64,000 nucleotides of DNA. Origin: Durusdinium trenchii. Taxonomy: Eukaryota; Sar; Dinophyceae; Suessiales; Symbiodiniaceae. Both the position numbers and the translations under genes were made by a program. Shown here piece by piece: positions 12,301-21,304 of the stretch. The DNA is taken from assembly GCA_963970005.1 (NCBI GenBank), contig CAXAMN010026772.1:124001-188000 (forward strand), read 5' to 3'. The notes under the pieces are model-generated. The model was given only the letters and a program-made list of their open reading frames with translations, made no database searches and was not told the origin of the DNA. Numbering within the stretch: position 1 is the stretch's first letter; every line of letters starts with the position of its first letter.

Positions 12301-12487
12301 AACTGAGAAGCAAGGTATGCCGATTTTGCCACCGGTGCGAGATTCGGCCAGCGAAGTGTTTGCCAGTCTCCGCTACGATGACATGTGGCAGGAGGCTCAA
12401 ATGGCTTCCGTTTGCCATTACCTTAGAGGTGGGAAGTCTTTGGCGATCCCTTCCCACTTTAGAGACCTGATGCCTGCAGCACTTTAG
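5987..12487 (+). CDS. multi-exon gene: lysine-rich region plus C5-methyltransferase-like domain, dinoflagellate-expanded family
   Basis: This is a spliced gene, so the span includes introns. Exon blocks I can support are 5987-~6318, ~6530-6620, ~6721-7016, 7064-~7200, ~7475-7804, 7894-~9000, ~10030-10144, ~10562-10623, 10746-10825, 10882-11032, 11189-11367, ~11462-11585, 11805-12037 and 12247-12487 (stop TAG 12485-12487). The N-terminal half is acidic then strongly basic. The C-terminal half carries FFAGKAEASRMF (motif I-like), then LDIDY, KCSSW (motif IV position) and LEQP (motif VI position), which is the order of C5 cytosine methyltransferases. The Pro-Cys pair is replaced by Lys-Cys, so activity is doubtful. 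The HYGGKSPKRHY and NYPRKFG stretches match what I remember of an uncharacterised family multiplied in Symbiodinium-type genomes. The ATG at 5987 is the first plausible start but is not proven. Junction phases around 11367-11462 and 11585-11805 do not resolve, so decay or missed exons are possible. Confidence 0.6.
6721..7016 (+). CDS. acidic exon of the methyltransferase-like gene
   Basis: The exon reads DHIEAYMATRRGQ followed by an Asp/Glu/Pro-rich stretch and a Ser-rich tail ending QNMNF. The donor after 7016 is a clean GT (GTAAGT). The next block can start at 7064 after CAG in the same phase and reads VFTLHCSGERLAQ into a Gln/Lys-rich helix (EKKQQLQQKGELEK). This gives a short GT-AG intron of 47 nt at 7017-7063. 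The composition suggests a disordered acidic linker. No function can be assigned to it alone. Confidence 0.5.
7475..7804 (+). CDS. exon of the methyltransferase-like gene (Pro/Glu-rich linker)
   Basis: The open frame from about 7475 ends FNGRLVSKKIE at 7804. The left boundary is uncertain and could lie a few tens of bases further right. The donor is GT at 7805. The intron 7805-7893 (89 nt) ends CCAG, and the next exon starts GTTCTC in the same phase, giving KKIE then VLTRRDQLRMKEKL. The residues are Pro, Glu and Thr rich with one compact hydrophobic patch (CGFKLFGKVVYPNFMF). That patch is probably a small folded unit of unknown role. Confidence 0.5.
7894..9000 (+). CDS. long lysine-rich exon of the methyltransferase-like gene
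   Basis: This is the largest exon of the gene, about 369 codons. It alternates Lys/Ala-rich basic tracts with Asp/Glu tracts. Basic tracts include AKAKGKAKAKVEK and a long run of KAKAKAR type at about 8620-8700, near codons 243-269. The layout resembles linker-histone tails or other nucleic-acid-binding low-complexity regions. After about 8760 it becomes a normal folded sequence (MQAIFMTHLKRTENLHEEE, then DNFDMVAFSNYWKDKAVG). The frame stays open to 9141, but GGTAAGAG at about 8999-9006 looks like a donor and the residues beyond it are hydrophobic and non-coding in character, so I end the exon there. It probably tethers the protein to chromatin; that is inference from composition only. Confidence 0.6.
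10746..11367 (+). CDS. three exons carrying methyltransferase motifs I to IV
   Basis: The exons are 10746-10825 (GPYAGSTSGHMDKYFFCRF), 10882-11032 (AGLSWVEFFAGKAEASRMF onward) and 11189-11367 (AIAVVLHGDFTNGW onward to KCSSWTAVNQGTSGRS). Joining them keeps one frame. The intron 10624-10745 is GT-AG, 10826-10881 is GC-AG and 11033-11188 is GT-AG. FxAGxAE followed by a conserved acidic LDIDY fits a Rossmann-type SAM-binding start. CSSW sits where C5 methyltransferases have their Cys nucleophile, but the Pro before it is Lys. Family placement is from memory of dinoflagellate homologues and needs a profile search. Confidence 0.6.
11805..12037 (+). CDS. exon with conserved HYGGKSPKRHY block of the methyltransferase-like gene
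   Basis: The exon starts after CCGAG at 11805 and reads VHKTCWWMIHYGGKSPKRHY, then a Lys/Asp-rich segment (VDKYVDKNGVKRWKGNK) and ends LRSSE. The end is placed at 12037 because the next exon begins GAACTATCC at 12247. Joining there restores SSE-NYPRKFG in frame, with an intron that starts GATGCT and ends AAG. The GGKSPKR block is a family signature I recognise in dinoflagellate homologues. Its biochemical role is unknown. Confidence 0.55.
12247..12487 (+). CDS. terminal exon of the methyltransferase-like gene
   Basis: It reads NYPRKFGIRLVSLWKRM and continues to a Trp/Arg-containing end (YLRGGKSLAIPSHFRDL), stopping with TAG at 12485-12487. It has good helical and coding character throughout. 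Within 70 bases of the stop come an ACCTGG(T)7CAG motif and the CCGTAA cluster described separately. Confidence 0.6.
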
Positions 12488-12551
12488 GAGTTACATGGGT
12501 CCAAGTTGATGGTATATAATATTTTTAACAAATTACTTGTCTTTTTGGAAA

Positions 12552-12742
12552 ACCTGGTTTTTTTCAGCTTCCGACCGTAAAACCCAAATAAAAAGCAGGT
12601 TATAATTTTGCACTTCCGGCCGTAATCCTACTGAACCGTAATCCGACCGTAATTAGCCGTAATCCGTCCATAATATATTATGGGTTATTTGCGTTTTACC
12701 AGGTTTTTCAGAGCGTAGCCAGACCGTAACCGACCCGTAACC
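12552..12742. repeat. CCGTAA motif cluster and palindromes between the two genes
   Basis: Within 190 bp after the first gene there are about eight CCGTAA or near copies (for example GACCGTAA, GGCCGTAATCC, AACCGTAATCC, AGCCGTAATCC, GACCGTAACC). They are flanked by ACCTGG(T)7CAG at 12552-12567, AAAAAGCAGGT at about 12590-12600 and ACCAGGTTTTTCA at about 12698-12710. Clusters of a short motif next to element ends are typical of subterminal transposase-binding regions. They could also be an ordinary promoter region of the second gene. Confidence 0.55.
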
Positions 12743-13051
12743 TAATAAGTCCTCCAGCGACAAACTTATGGAATTATGTTAGGTACTATAACGTTTTTAA
12801 CCAGATCTGATTATGGCGGTTATGTATTGATCATAAGTCTAAAGGGCTCCCTGCAGGCCAGGCATGTCAAATTCGAACTTTCATGGGGATCATCTTCACG
12901 CAAGCTCGCATTGCGTGCCAAAAGTGCACTTGGCAATGGACAGTTTGGAACACAAGTTTGATTGTAATCGTTGTTGGTTCATCCATCATCCACACTCCGA
13001 TTGGGAGCTCTTGGCTCGCTTTGATCTGTTTCCTTCCTAAGTGTATCCTTC

Positions 13052-16000
13052 ATGGCGTTTATGCGCACGGACACTCCTAAGTCAATGATGTCCCGTGCGT
13101 GGTCGACTAACGATTTGGGGGCGGCGTTGGAACACATTGTGTTGAACAAGGATGAACTACCAGATGATCTGTCTCAGCTGGAGGTGAGGGTCTTCCAATC
13201 TTCTGAGGATTCAATAGTTTTCAGGAATATAAAGCCTGTTGGTTCACGTCCGGTTCACTCTTTTTTTCAATTTGCCCACCAGACCTCTTTTCACGTGGTG
13301 TCCCACCTCAGGAGTTGGAAAAGGCTCTTGCCGACATGGGCGCCATTGAGTCGAGCGTTTGGGGCTTAGCTGGTTGAGGGCGGCAACAATGTGAAGATCT
13401 TCTCACCTTCAACCTAATATCTTGACTTGATCTAATTATGCAATGGGTATCACACTCACTCAGACCTTGGGGCTTGAGACTCAACGGATTTTATTTTTGT
13501 ACCCCGCCACACCTGAGCATGTTGACCCGAAGCCCAATTGCCCCAAGCCAAGTTTCGCTTAGTGGTTCTCGATGGCTCTGGCTCAGGAAAAAGCCTTGGC
13601 TGAACTGCGTGACACACCACAGCAGCAAGCCTCTTGGGTTGCATCTATAGGATACATATATGTGCCATGTATGATGTGCTGTCCCTTGAGTGACTACCTG
13701 ACGCGACATATCGTGGGATCACGAACGCTAGAGCAATGCAAAATGTATTCAGTATGTTGTCCAACCTACATTTTTCATATGTCCTGCTGCATTACCCGAG
13801 CCCAGGCCACACCACAACATCGGGCTATCCCGAAAGCGATGGAGAAGCCGGATGATGATGTCCTCGTATCTCTGGCATTCGTGGAGAAGGTAGTAGAACA
13901 GGAGACTGAAAAGGTTGACAAGTCTTGGGTTGTTCGAGATACGCCTGTACGACGTTCTGTGTCCCCAGCATCGTCTTTACCTTCCCGCATGTCAACTACA
14001 AGTTCTGCAGTTCCCTGGCTGGGTGGTATTTGAGAGCTGAAGGGTAACCCAAAGTGTTTTATGTTGCTCACCATTCCAACGAACATGTTCTCCCTGAACC
14101 CCAGGGTTTTGGATCCAAACCCTTTTATCCTAAGGTTGCAGACCGTGTGCTAGGCATGTGGAAGGACGGGTTGCTTGATTCGGACACAGCTGCCCAAATC
14201 CTTGGGCAAGCAGCCTTGGATATGGCCAGCCCTGCAGCTGCACCATCGAGTGCATCTGCACCAGATGTCCTTGATGCTCGAAAGCGTGCCCATATCGAAA
14301 TTGAAAAGGTTGCAGAGGACCAGGAACAGGATGATTTGGACAAGGTCTTTGAAGATGCCAAGCGGCACAAGCTGGATTCTAGGCATGCATGTCACGTCGA
14401 AGACTGTACTTTAGTATCATATATAATCATATGACACTAATTGTATATAAGGGTGGGTGAGGGGTAGGGTATGGTTGAGTCATGTGGGGAAACATTAGTG
14501 GTATTGGTCTTCAAGCTATGGATTGCTTTGTAATTCCTGGACTCTGGAGTCCTGTTTTGGTGTTGGGTGGGTCTCAGGATCACAACGCACTGAAAGCCAA
14601 GCTTAGAAGGCTCATGACACCCAACAAGAATGGCGAGCTGAAGGTACCACAGTGGCTCCACGATACATGGAAAAACTCTGACCATTTGAAGATGGCGCTA
14701 CAGTTTCAATCCGTGGGCTTCAACAAGGATGATATTTGTTTCCAAGACTGCATCAAACAACTGTCTCTGTCATTTAACCCCCTTTGAGGCCAACAGGAAC
14801 ATTTGTCCATCTCAATCTCAATGAATTTTGACTGTTGCAGGACAAGTTCATCAAGATGAAGGAGAACAGTGTCACAAAGAGTGACAAGACTGTCAGTGAT
14901 GTGGAGTGCGGATGGTATAGCAAAGAAGACATGCTTAAGCTTTTGAAGTGGCCGGCGAGCCTTGTTGATAAAAGAAGGATTGTAGGAAGATCACAGTGTG
15001 GATACATGTGGATACAATACAATAGATTATGTACAAATCATTGGAAACATCAGAGTGTGACCAGGAAAAAAGTCGAGGGCGCCATTCGATGCTGTTCACA
15101 AGATCCGGCGAATCTGGTCAGGTGTGATGCTGATGCTTCCAGTATATATCACACTTGCATGTATCTCATGCAAACCAACATCGATTTGATTCTCAAACTT
15201 CTTGAACATCGCCAGGGAATGCAAATATGGTTCCGGGGCTGAGTACTACGTGGAGGTCCGTGAGAAAGGAAATCATCAGCAGGAACACAACCGATCTGAG
15301 ACTACCAGGGAAACAAAGGCGAGCGAGGACCGCTGAATGTTTGGATGCCAAAGTCACTGTAGAAACGGATCTTCTCGCAGCTTACCAGAGTGCAAGTATC
15401 CCAAACCTAGGAGGATGGGTCACTGACGATGAGTGATATGGATCTCAAGTCTGTGAACGCACTCAAACTCCGTCAACGCGCGCAAGCAAGTGAAGCGGTG
15501 ATGGCCACGTCTGAGGCAGTAAAAAGTTTGTATACAATCTGCTGGATTGGGTTGAAGAACTCCTTGCATTGCAACATAGTAAAATCAAATTGATTAAGCC
15601 CGATATATTTTTCTATATTCTTTATAAGGTGCTCCAAAAAATATTTAACTCACTGTGCAGCGCAGGCTTGCCGTGCCAAAGACACCTTCCAGAAGCACAT
15701 CGATGGTGTCCTCCAGAAGATCAGCAAGCTTCGATCCTTGGTGGCGGACTTGCAAAAGAACTATGTCGCAGAGGGAGCGCCCCATTTGTGCCTTCTCAGA
15801 AACAATGAATATGGCGAAGACGGTCATAGCCCAAATATACAACATTTAACCTTTGTGCTTTTGCGATCTTCCAGGTCCATCAAAGCTATCAATGTGGACT
15901 TGGAGGCCCTTGACAAGGACTATACCATACTGAGTGATCACATGGCCAAGGGTGAGAGGGACAACTTCAATGAAGCGTAGCTGGGACCTTTTTTGGTTGC

Positions 16001-19000
16001 ATGGGTATGGTACTGTTGGCATGCAGTGCCAGTTTTTAGGGCAATGCAGGGATGCTTGATCTGTTCACCGCAAACGCAGCATTCTCTACAGCCCATTAGT
16101 TAGGACAAACAAGTTTTGTCTTGGGACTTGTGCGAAGATGGTGTTTGTTTCGATCATCAGCAAAAGAACCCAGGTGGAACAAGGAGACTGAAGCTGTGAT
16201 GAAGGCTTCGACTTTCACGTGCCTAGATTGCAACCTTCAAAACCGTCTAGGATCAACCAACCTGTTAAGCTTCCTAGTGTGCCACCTTCGCTTGACCAAA
16301 GTTATCACTTCATGAACATCAGGTGTTCCAAGATCCTGCAGAATGAGGCCAAGATTCGGCTCGGCGCTCAAGTACTTAACTGCCTCCACAGCACCAATTG
16401 CATGTTCCTGAGTTAAGCATCTTCATGAATACAAACCTGTCTTGGACCCAGGAGTGCCAAACGACACTTCCCGAAATTGGTCAAGGAAGAGCCTGTCAAG
16501 TAGTGAGGGCCAAATCTTTTCCCAGTTTTGAGGGGATGTCAGGTCTGAAAGGACCTGCTTGCGTACATTATCTGTCTGCCGGGAAGTGGGGTTCCAGTAG
16601 GCTTTGCATCCCAGTGGTAAATCCGTGTTAAACTTTTGCTAAAGCTCTGATGGTGCTGATTGAAAACCTGTTGATGGGCTTTGTGTTGGCACTATGTATG
16701 GCGGGATGCGGAGGGCCTCTGATGAAGATAAACTTAGCATCTCTGATTTGAAGCATTTAGCTTTGGCGCAAAAGGACAACAACCTTGCTATCTTTTTGGT
16801 GTACTCACCCTGGGAGATGATTGGGCTTGATATATTGGAGGATGTACTTCTTGCCCTAAATACTTCCTGGAGAAGGAAACAGTGTTCCGTGGGTGTGCCA
16901 GGTACAGCTGGAGCAACTTCGAAGCGCTTTGCTGCCAACGTTGGCCAAGGAGCCGCAAACTCAGACATACTCGTACCATTGCACCGTAGCCATCGCCACT
17001 CTTGGGACTCTTGGCGGCTCCCTGTGTCTACATTACATTCCAACACTTTGGACTGCAGGGTGCAGCAATCCTATTCGCTGACTGTTTATTAATTTCTGGT
17101 CCTAATCCTGAGTGCCCCAAACAAAAACAAATTTAAACACATTCACTATTGATGCTGCTTTGGTGACAGCCAACTGTACGATTGCATGGAACTTTGCCAT
17201 GGTAATTGCTGAAAGCTCGTGCTAAAGCACCTGGAACCTGGAACTGCAAATCGGACATGTAGTTTGAATTGTCCTGCAGCACCTGCTCACGTTCTACGTC
17301 ATGCTTCTCTTGTTGAACTAGTTTGATAGGGCTGCCACAATCTTGGTTGATGCGCCCATAGCATCACAACCCCTTCCTTGGTGGTCTTAATCAGTGGTTG
17401 CTCGCTATGAACCTCCATTTTGGGATTGATTTTGGCATCCCATACAATCGAAAAAAAGCTAACATGGTCAAAAGTCAAAGACTCATGTATATAATATAAT
17501 GTTTGTTTGGATTGATCGAAGCAATCGACCCCTGGCTACAGATCGATTAGGGTGAGGTTGGGTCTTCATTTCTGGGATGCCATGAGTCAGTGTGCATGCG
17601 TGTGCACACACACACACGGTGAGTTTGTCAACATTCTACAAGTGTGTAGGTTATCTCTTACACCTCCAAGGTATTCGATGCAAGAACATCTGGGCAGGTT
17701 GGGGCAGTTGATCCTTGAGGGATTTTATAACATTCAATCGTACAGGAAGCTACAGAGATCAATAGCACTATCAAGGTTAATGTGACTAGACATTCTGGAA
17801 GAGTGAGCTTGTGCGAAGACAAGTTGATTCCTTAGCGTTATCCATAAAACGTTCCTTGCAGTGCCCCGTTGCTTGCTGTGTTTAGTGTGCAGTGCTTGAG
17901 CGCCAGTCACCACCCCTGGTAAAGTAGGCGAGCGTATCTGCTTACCACGTCAAAGGTTCAATCCCTGGCGTTGGGCAATTCTGGTCTTCCGAGGCCAGCT
18001 GCAAGAGCCAGATCCTGACAGCGAAGGCTGTTGTTGAGGATGTTGGAGACGTTCCGGCAGCCAAGTGCGGGATGGATCATTGGTCCAACTGCTCACTGAA
18101 AAATTCAGAGCGAGATGCTCAGAAGGTGATGACAATTCAAAAGTCAAAGTTGGATGTTCCTGTGAGCCATCTTGTTTTCAATGGTACATCGATCCCATGG
18201 ATTGATCCCCGGGATTGGGCCCGATGGATTCTGAGAATGGGTCTTTGGCCTACCCTTTCAGGGGCACCACGCAATGACTATGTTTCATCTGAGGGGATTT
18301 GGAGACAATTTTGGAAGCAGTACAGGGAGCTATGCCCAGACTTCTCTTTATTCAGGATGGAGGGTATAGATCTTGCGAAGACTGCTGGCATTTGTCTTCA
18401 TGGCGATAAAGGGACAAGCCTCAAGCGTCAGGGAATAATGGTGTGCAATTGGCAAAGCATTCTTGGTCGAGGTTTTGACGACAAACGGGTGCCCAGGGTG
18501 GATGACCGAGGCGTGTGGCAAATGAGGGTAAACTTCACAGGGCATACGCACACGCACCGGCTGCTACTTGTGTGCATGCCCAAGAAGTTGTATGAGGCCG
18601 ACTCCTCCGTTTTCCATTTTGTGATGGAACAGATTTCATTGGCATTCAAAGACTTGCTTACCTCTGGGATTCAAGATCCAGTGACAAAAGAAGTTCTCAG
18701 ATTCGCTGTGATTTGTGCCAAAGGGGATGCTCCATTCCTGAGCAAGCTGGGGACCTTGTTCCGGTCATTCAATTCATTTGCGAAACGCGGTGATGCGCGC
18801 CGCCCCCCAAAGGGAGTATGCCATCGATGCTTAGCTGGCACGACTGGCTTTCCAGCTGAGGAGCTTTCAACGAGGCACCCACGCTGGCTAGACACCAGGG
18901 GCGTCAAAATGCCTTGGGTTCAAACCCCAGCAGTGATCCTACACTTGCCGCATGATGAACATGACCCAAGTTCCTTCTTCGCCTCAGACTGTTTTCACAT

Positions 19001-19712
19001 TTTTCATCTTGGTGTTGGCAAATCCTGGATTTCTTCGGTGGTGATGTTACTTCTTGAAGTCTTGCCTGGATCGAATATCGATGCACAGTATGATTACTTG
19101 TCAAGCAGCTACCTTCACTGGTGCAAAAGAAACAAGCAGCAATCGCATGTGCATGCGTTGACGCAACACCTGATGAGTCACAATGACTACACAGGTCTGA
19201 CAGGAAACTGGCACAAGGGGGCTCTCACGACCAGCCTGATGCGTTTTTTGACAGACTTCATCCCGCAGCTTCAGGTGGACCAAAGACAGTTGTTGCCCGA
19301 GTGCCTGCAAGCAAGCAAGGCTGTTAACCAGATGTATTCTGTTATGTTCCGCGCTGCTGCATTTTTGACAAAGGAAGAGTGTACAAAGGTGGCTGACGCT
19401 GGTTTTCTTTTCCTGGCTACGTATGCCAAGATGGCATTGATCCAGTACCATGTGGGCAAACCTCATGCGTTTCCACTCTACCCGAAACTCCACGCACTGG
19501 CAGAAATCCTTTGCACAGTCCACTATGACTCTTTGAGAGTGGGTTATGCTCTAAATCCCATTTGCCACTCATGTCAAATGGATGAGGATTCGACTGGAAG
19601 GACAGCACGATTGTCTCGGCATGTGAACTCACGCAGAGTGATGGCACGAACCATCGATCGGTGGTTGGTGGGTGCATGCGCAGCCTTCAGAGATGCCGGA
19701 CTTATCATTTAG
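13052..19712 (+). CDS. multi-exon gene ending in a TNP2/CACTA-like putative transposase domain
   Basis: This is a second spliced gene on the same strand, about 560 bp after the first; the span includes introns. Likely exon blocks are 13052-13183, 13312-13372, ~13563-13640, ~13804-14030, ~14106-14380, ~14569-14727, 14841-~14960, ~15430-15520, ~15664-15767, ~15875-15978, ~16326-16371, ~16694-16790, ~16902-17057, ~17695-17755 and ~17994-19712 (stop TAG). The first exons are Leu/Glu-rich (ELPDDLSQLE, then ELEKALADMGAIESSVWGL). Middle exons look like coiled coil (QKHIDGVLQKISKLRSL, INVDLEALDKDY). The last exon is the large conserved one and is described separately. The family is greatly multiplied in dinoflagellate genomes as uncharacterised proteins. 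I could not verify every junction; some exons may belong to a separate upstream gene or be decayed. Confidence 0.5.
13804..14380 (+). CDS. middle exons of the transposase-like gene
   Basis: Block 13804-~14030 reads ATPQHRAIPKAMEKPDDD, then LAFVEKVVEQETEKVDKSW and a Ser/Arg-rich tail. Block 14106-~14380 reads GFGSKPFYPKVADRVLGMW, then an Ala/Pro-rich segment and a charged helix (KRAHIEIEKVAEDQEQDD). AG acceptors followed by G precede both. The sequences are linker-like and charged, with no recognised domain. Confidence 0.45.
14569..14960 (+). CDS. two exons joined by a GA-AG intron in the transposase-like gene
   Basis: The first block reads DHNALKAKLRRLMTPNKNGE and ends ALQFQSVGFNK at 14727. 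The second begins 14841 and reads DKFIKMKENSVTKSDKTVSD, then YSKEDMLKLLKW. Joining AAG to GACAAG keeps the frame, with a 113-nt intron 14728-14840 that starts GATGAT and ends TTGCAG. The basic helical start (KAKLRRLM) and lysine-rich second exon suggest nucleic-acid contact, but that is inference. Confidence 0.5.
15664..15978 (+). CDS. coiled-coil exons of the transposase-like gene
   Basis: Block ~15664-15767 reads ACRAKDTFQKHIDGVLQKIS, then KLRSLVADLQKNY. Block ~15875-15978 reads SIKAINVDLEALDKDYTILS, then DHMAKGERDNFNEA. Both show heptad-like spacing of Leu/Ile with many Lys/Glu, consistent with a coiled coil for oligomerisation. Acceptor AGs precede both blocks. The intervening intron is about 107 nt. 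Confidence 0.45.
17910..17975 (+). repeat. tRNA-like sequence (possible SINE head or tRNA pseudogene)
   Basis: TGGTAAAGTAGG at 17917-17928 fits the polymerase III A box with one mismatch. GGTTCAATCCC at 17955-17965 fits the B box at normal tRNA spacing. Between them CTGCTTACCAC looks like an anticodon arm. The acceptor and T stems pair poorly, so it is not a functional tRNA. It lies just before the large exon of the transposase-like gene, probably at the end of the intron. Confidence 0.4.
17994..19712 (+). CDS. large last exon: putative DDE-type (TNP2/CACTA-like) transposase domain
   Basis: This is the longest open frame in the window; a methionine at 18072 gives 546 residues. I extend it left to an AG at 17992-17993, since the frame is open and coding-like there. 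Numbered from 18072: HGD at 110-112, KGDAP at 217-221, a Cys pair CHRC at 250-253, DCFHIFHLGVGK at 306-317, and CHSCQMDED at 498-506 followed by a basic Arg-rich tail. An acidic residue in GDxP, then CxxC, then DxxH...GVxK, then a late acidic residue is the order I know from TNP2/CACTA and Plavaka-like transposases. Catalytic assignment to D112, D219, D306 and E505 is inference. The closest relatives I remember are uncharacterised dinoflagellate proteins in very high copy. No internal stop or frameshift is visible, so this copy could be intact. Confidence 0.65.
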   Translation, partial: ASCKSQILTAKAVVEDVGDVPAAKCGMDHWSNCSLKNSERDAQKVMTIQKSKLDVPVSHLVFNGTSIPWIDPRDWARWILRMGLWPTLSGAPRNDYVSSEGIWRQFWKQYRELCPDFSLFRMEGIDLAKTAGICLHGDKGTSLKRQGIMVCNWQSILGRGFDDKRVPRVDDRGVWQMRVNFTGHTHTHRLLLVCMPKKLYEADSSVFHFVMEQISLAFKDLLTSGIQDPVTKEVLRFAVICAKGDAPFLSKLGTLFRSFNSFAKRGDARRPPKGVCHRCLAGTTGFPAEELSTRHPRWLDTRGVKMPWVQTPAVILHLPHDEHDPSSFFASDCFHIFHLGVGKSWISSVVMLLLEVLPGSNIDAQYDYLSSSYLHWCKRNKQQSHVHALTQHLMSHNDYTGLTGNWHKGALTTSLMRFLTDFIPQLQVDQRQLLPECLQASKAVNQMYSVMFRAAAFLTKEECTKVADAGFLFLATYAKMALIQYHVGKPHAFPLYPKLHALAEILCTVHYDSLRVGYALNPICHSCQMDEDSTGRTARLSRHVNSRRVMARTIDRWLVGACAAFRDAGLII

Positions 19713-19792
19713 GCCAGGAAAAAGGCGTGCTGGATGGGAGAGTTGCACAGGATTATATTGTGTGAACACAAGAGTTGTAGATTTGAACATTC

Positions 19793-19852
19793 TGAAAACC
19801 TATGTTTTTTAAGAAAACCTGTCTTTTCTCCTCCGACTGAAAAAAAGCAGGT
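19793..19852. repeat. AAAACCTG motifs and (A)7GCAGGT after the second gene
   Basis: The stretch holds GAAAACCTATG, AAGAAAACCTGTC and CTG(A)7GCAGGT (19837-19852). The last is, in reverse complement, 15/16 identical to ACCTGGTTTTTTTCAG at 12552-12567. Together they form an inverted pair around the second gene. Confidence 0.5.
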
Positions 19853-20814
19853 GGCTGAGGCCGTAGGTAGTGGAATGTGTTTCCAGGACCAAAACTTGTT
19901 GTCAGTCTTTCCTCAATCTTCTGGGGTCTCGGTGCCAAGGAATTGTCTCTATATAGTGTTGTTGTGGGCGGTCTGCCAAACAATCTCTACACCTCCTGTA
20001 GACAAACGGCGAATGTCTACAAACTCAAGGCCGCGGGAGTCAAAACACTGGCAAGTAACCATCGTTAAAGAAGATCAAACAAATATGATACATACACAAT
20101 CATACACACACTTCTCTCAACTGTTAGCTCAAATCCCACTGGCTCTTTTGGAGAGATTTAAGCCAAGACTTTTGAAGAGAGTATACAATGCATGTATTTC
20201 AGTTCCTTAAAACACTCTTCTGCTGGGTAAGCAATGTGACTTGTCCCCATGCTGACCAACAAGGAACAACCAGTTCTTGTTCTTCAAGCCACTAAGCCAC
20301 TTTCATGTCCCTGTTGCCAAAGTCGCTTTTACAGAAGAATCCCCAATTGAATCATGAAACTGATTGTCGTTTATACTAAATTTCAATAGATTTACATAGA
20401 TGTCATTCCATATCCTATAGAAACTTCATTGAACTTTCCCACCATGATCCACATCACCAAAACGATGGAACACCCACAGAATTCTGAGGCCCTTCGGCCC
20501 TACGACCAAACAGTTAACCAACCCTTCGGAGGTCCACCGACAACCATGCAAACCCGACAACCATGCAAACGTCTTCATACCCCAAAACACCCAAGTCGGC
20601 CCAACGACTTGCCCCAGTTCAGCTTCGGTGCCCAATGATCCATGGGCTTCAACTTGGGTGGCAAGGGCACCGGATACTTGGGCTTCACCTCACGGAGAAG
20701 CAACGCAACTCGGACGGAGCCGACCAATGACTCGACCAAACAAAAATAACCGGTGATCGAACGGGTGATATAGCACACCTGAAACCACTGCTTCATTGAA
20801 GTATATTCATACCA

Positions 20815-20858
20815 ACATTGGGGTGGTTTGAGGGGTCAATGTGGGAGTGTCTGGAACA
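20815..20858 (-). repeat. palindromic dispersed element, partial copy
   Basis: ATTGGGGTGGTTTGAGGGGT, then CAATGTGGGAGTGTCTGGA. This is the reverse orientation of copy 1. Confidence 0.6.
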
Positions 20859-20872
20859 TGGTTCTTCTACAT

Positions 20873-21260
20873 TCAGTATTTCTCAAAGCAGCTCACATTG
20901 ACCTTGTCCTTTAATCTCCCCGTTTCGGAGGACTCGAACAACCACAAGTCATAAAGCATTTGTTCAATCTGATAGTCTAGCTGCTTCAGAATCATGACAA
21001 CTTGGGTGATGCCTGCACCAATAGCAGCCACCATACACTTCCCTATCATAGATTGGTCTTCTGGATGGATCTCAAGCAGAACTAGGTACATGATGTCTTC
21101 CCAGGTTGTTTTTGCAACGTTGCTGGCTGTAGGGAACCCCAAACAGCACCTAAGATCACCTACGGTTTTGCGTAAATGAACACTCAGCGGTTGCGGAACT
21201 TCCTCGTGTGGCTGGATCAGCACACAAGTGTAGGGGACAACATGGTCCAAGCAGTCTAAA
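20873..21260 (-). CDS. candidate C-terminal exon, function unknown
   Basis: The minus-strand frame reads IACLGSLDCLDHVVPYTCV and continues TTWEDIMYLVLLEIHPED, ITQVVMILKQLDYQIEQML and ESSETGRLKDKVNVSCFEKY before a stop. It has long helices with good coding character and no motif known to me. The frame is open further left to 21430, but the residues there are less convincing. No partner exon was found. Confidence 0.35.
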
Positions 21261-21304
21261 GACCCCAAACATGCGATTTCTCTGCCCACACGACGCAAAA
21301 AACG

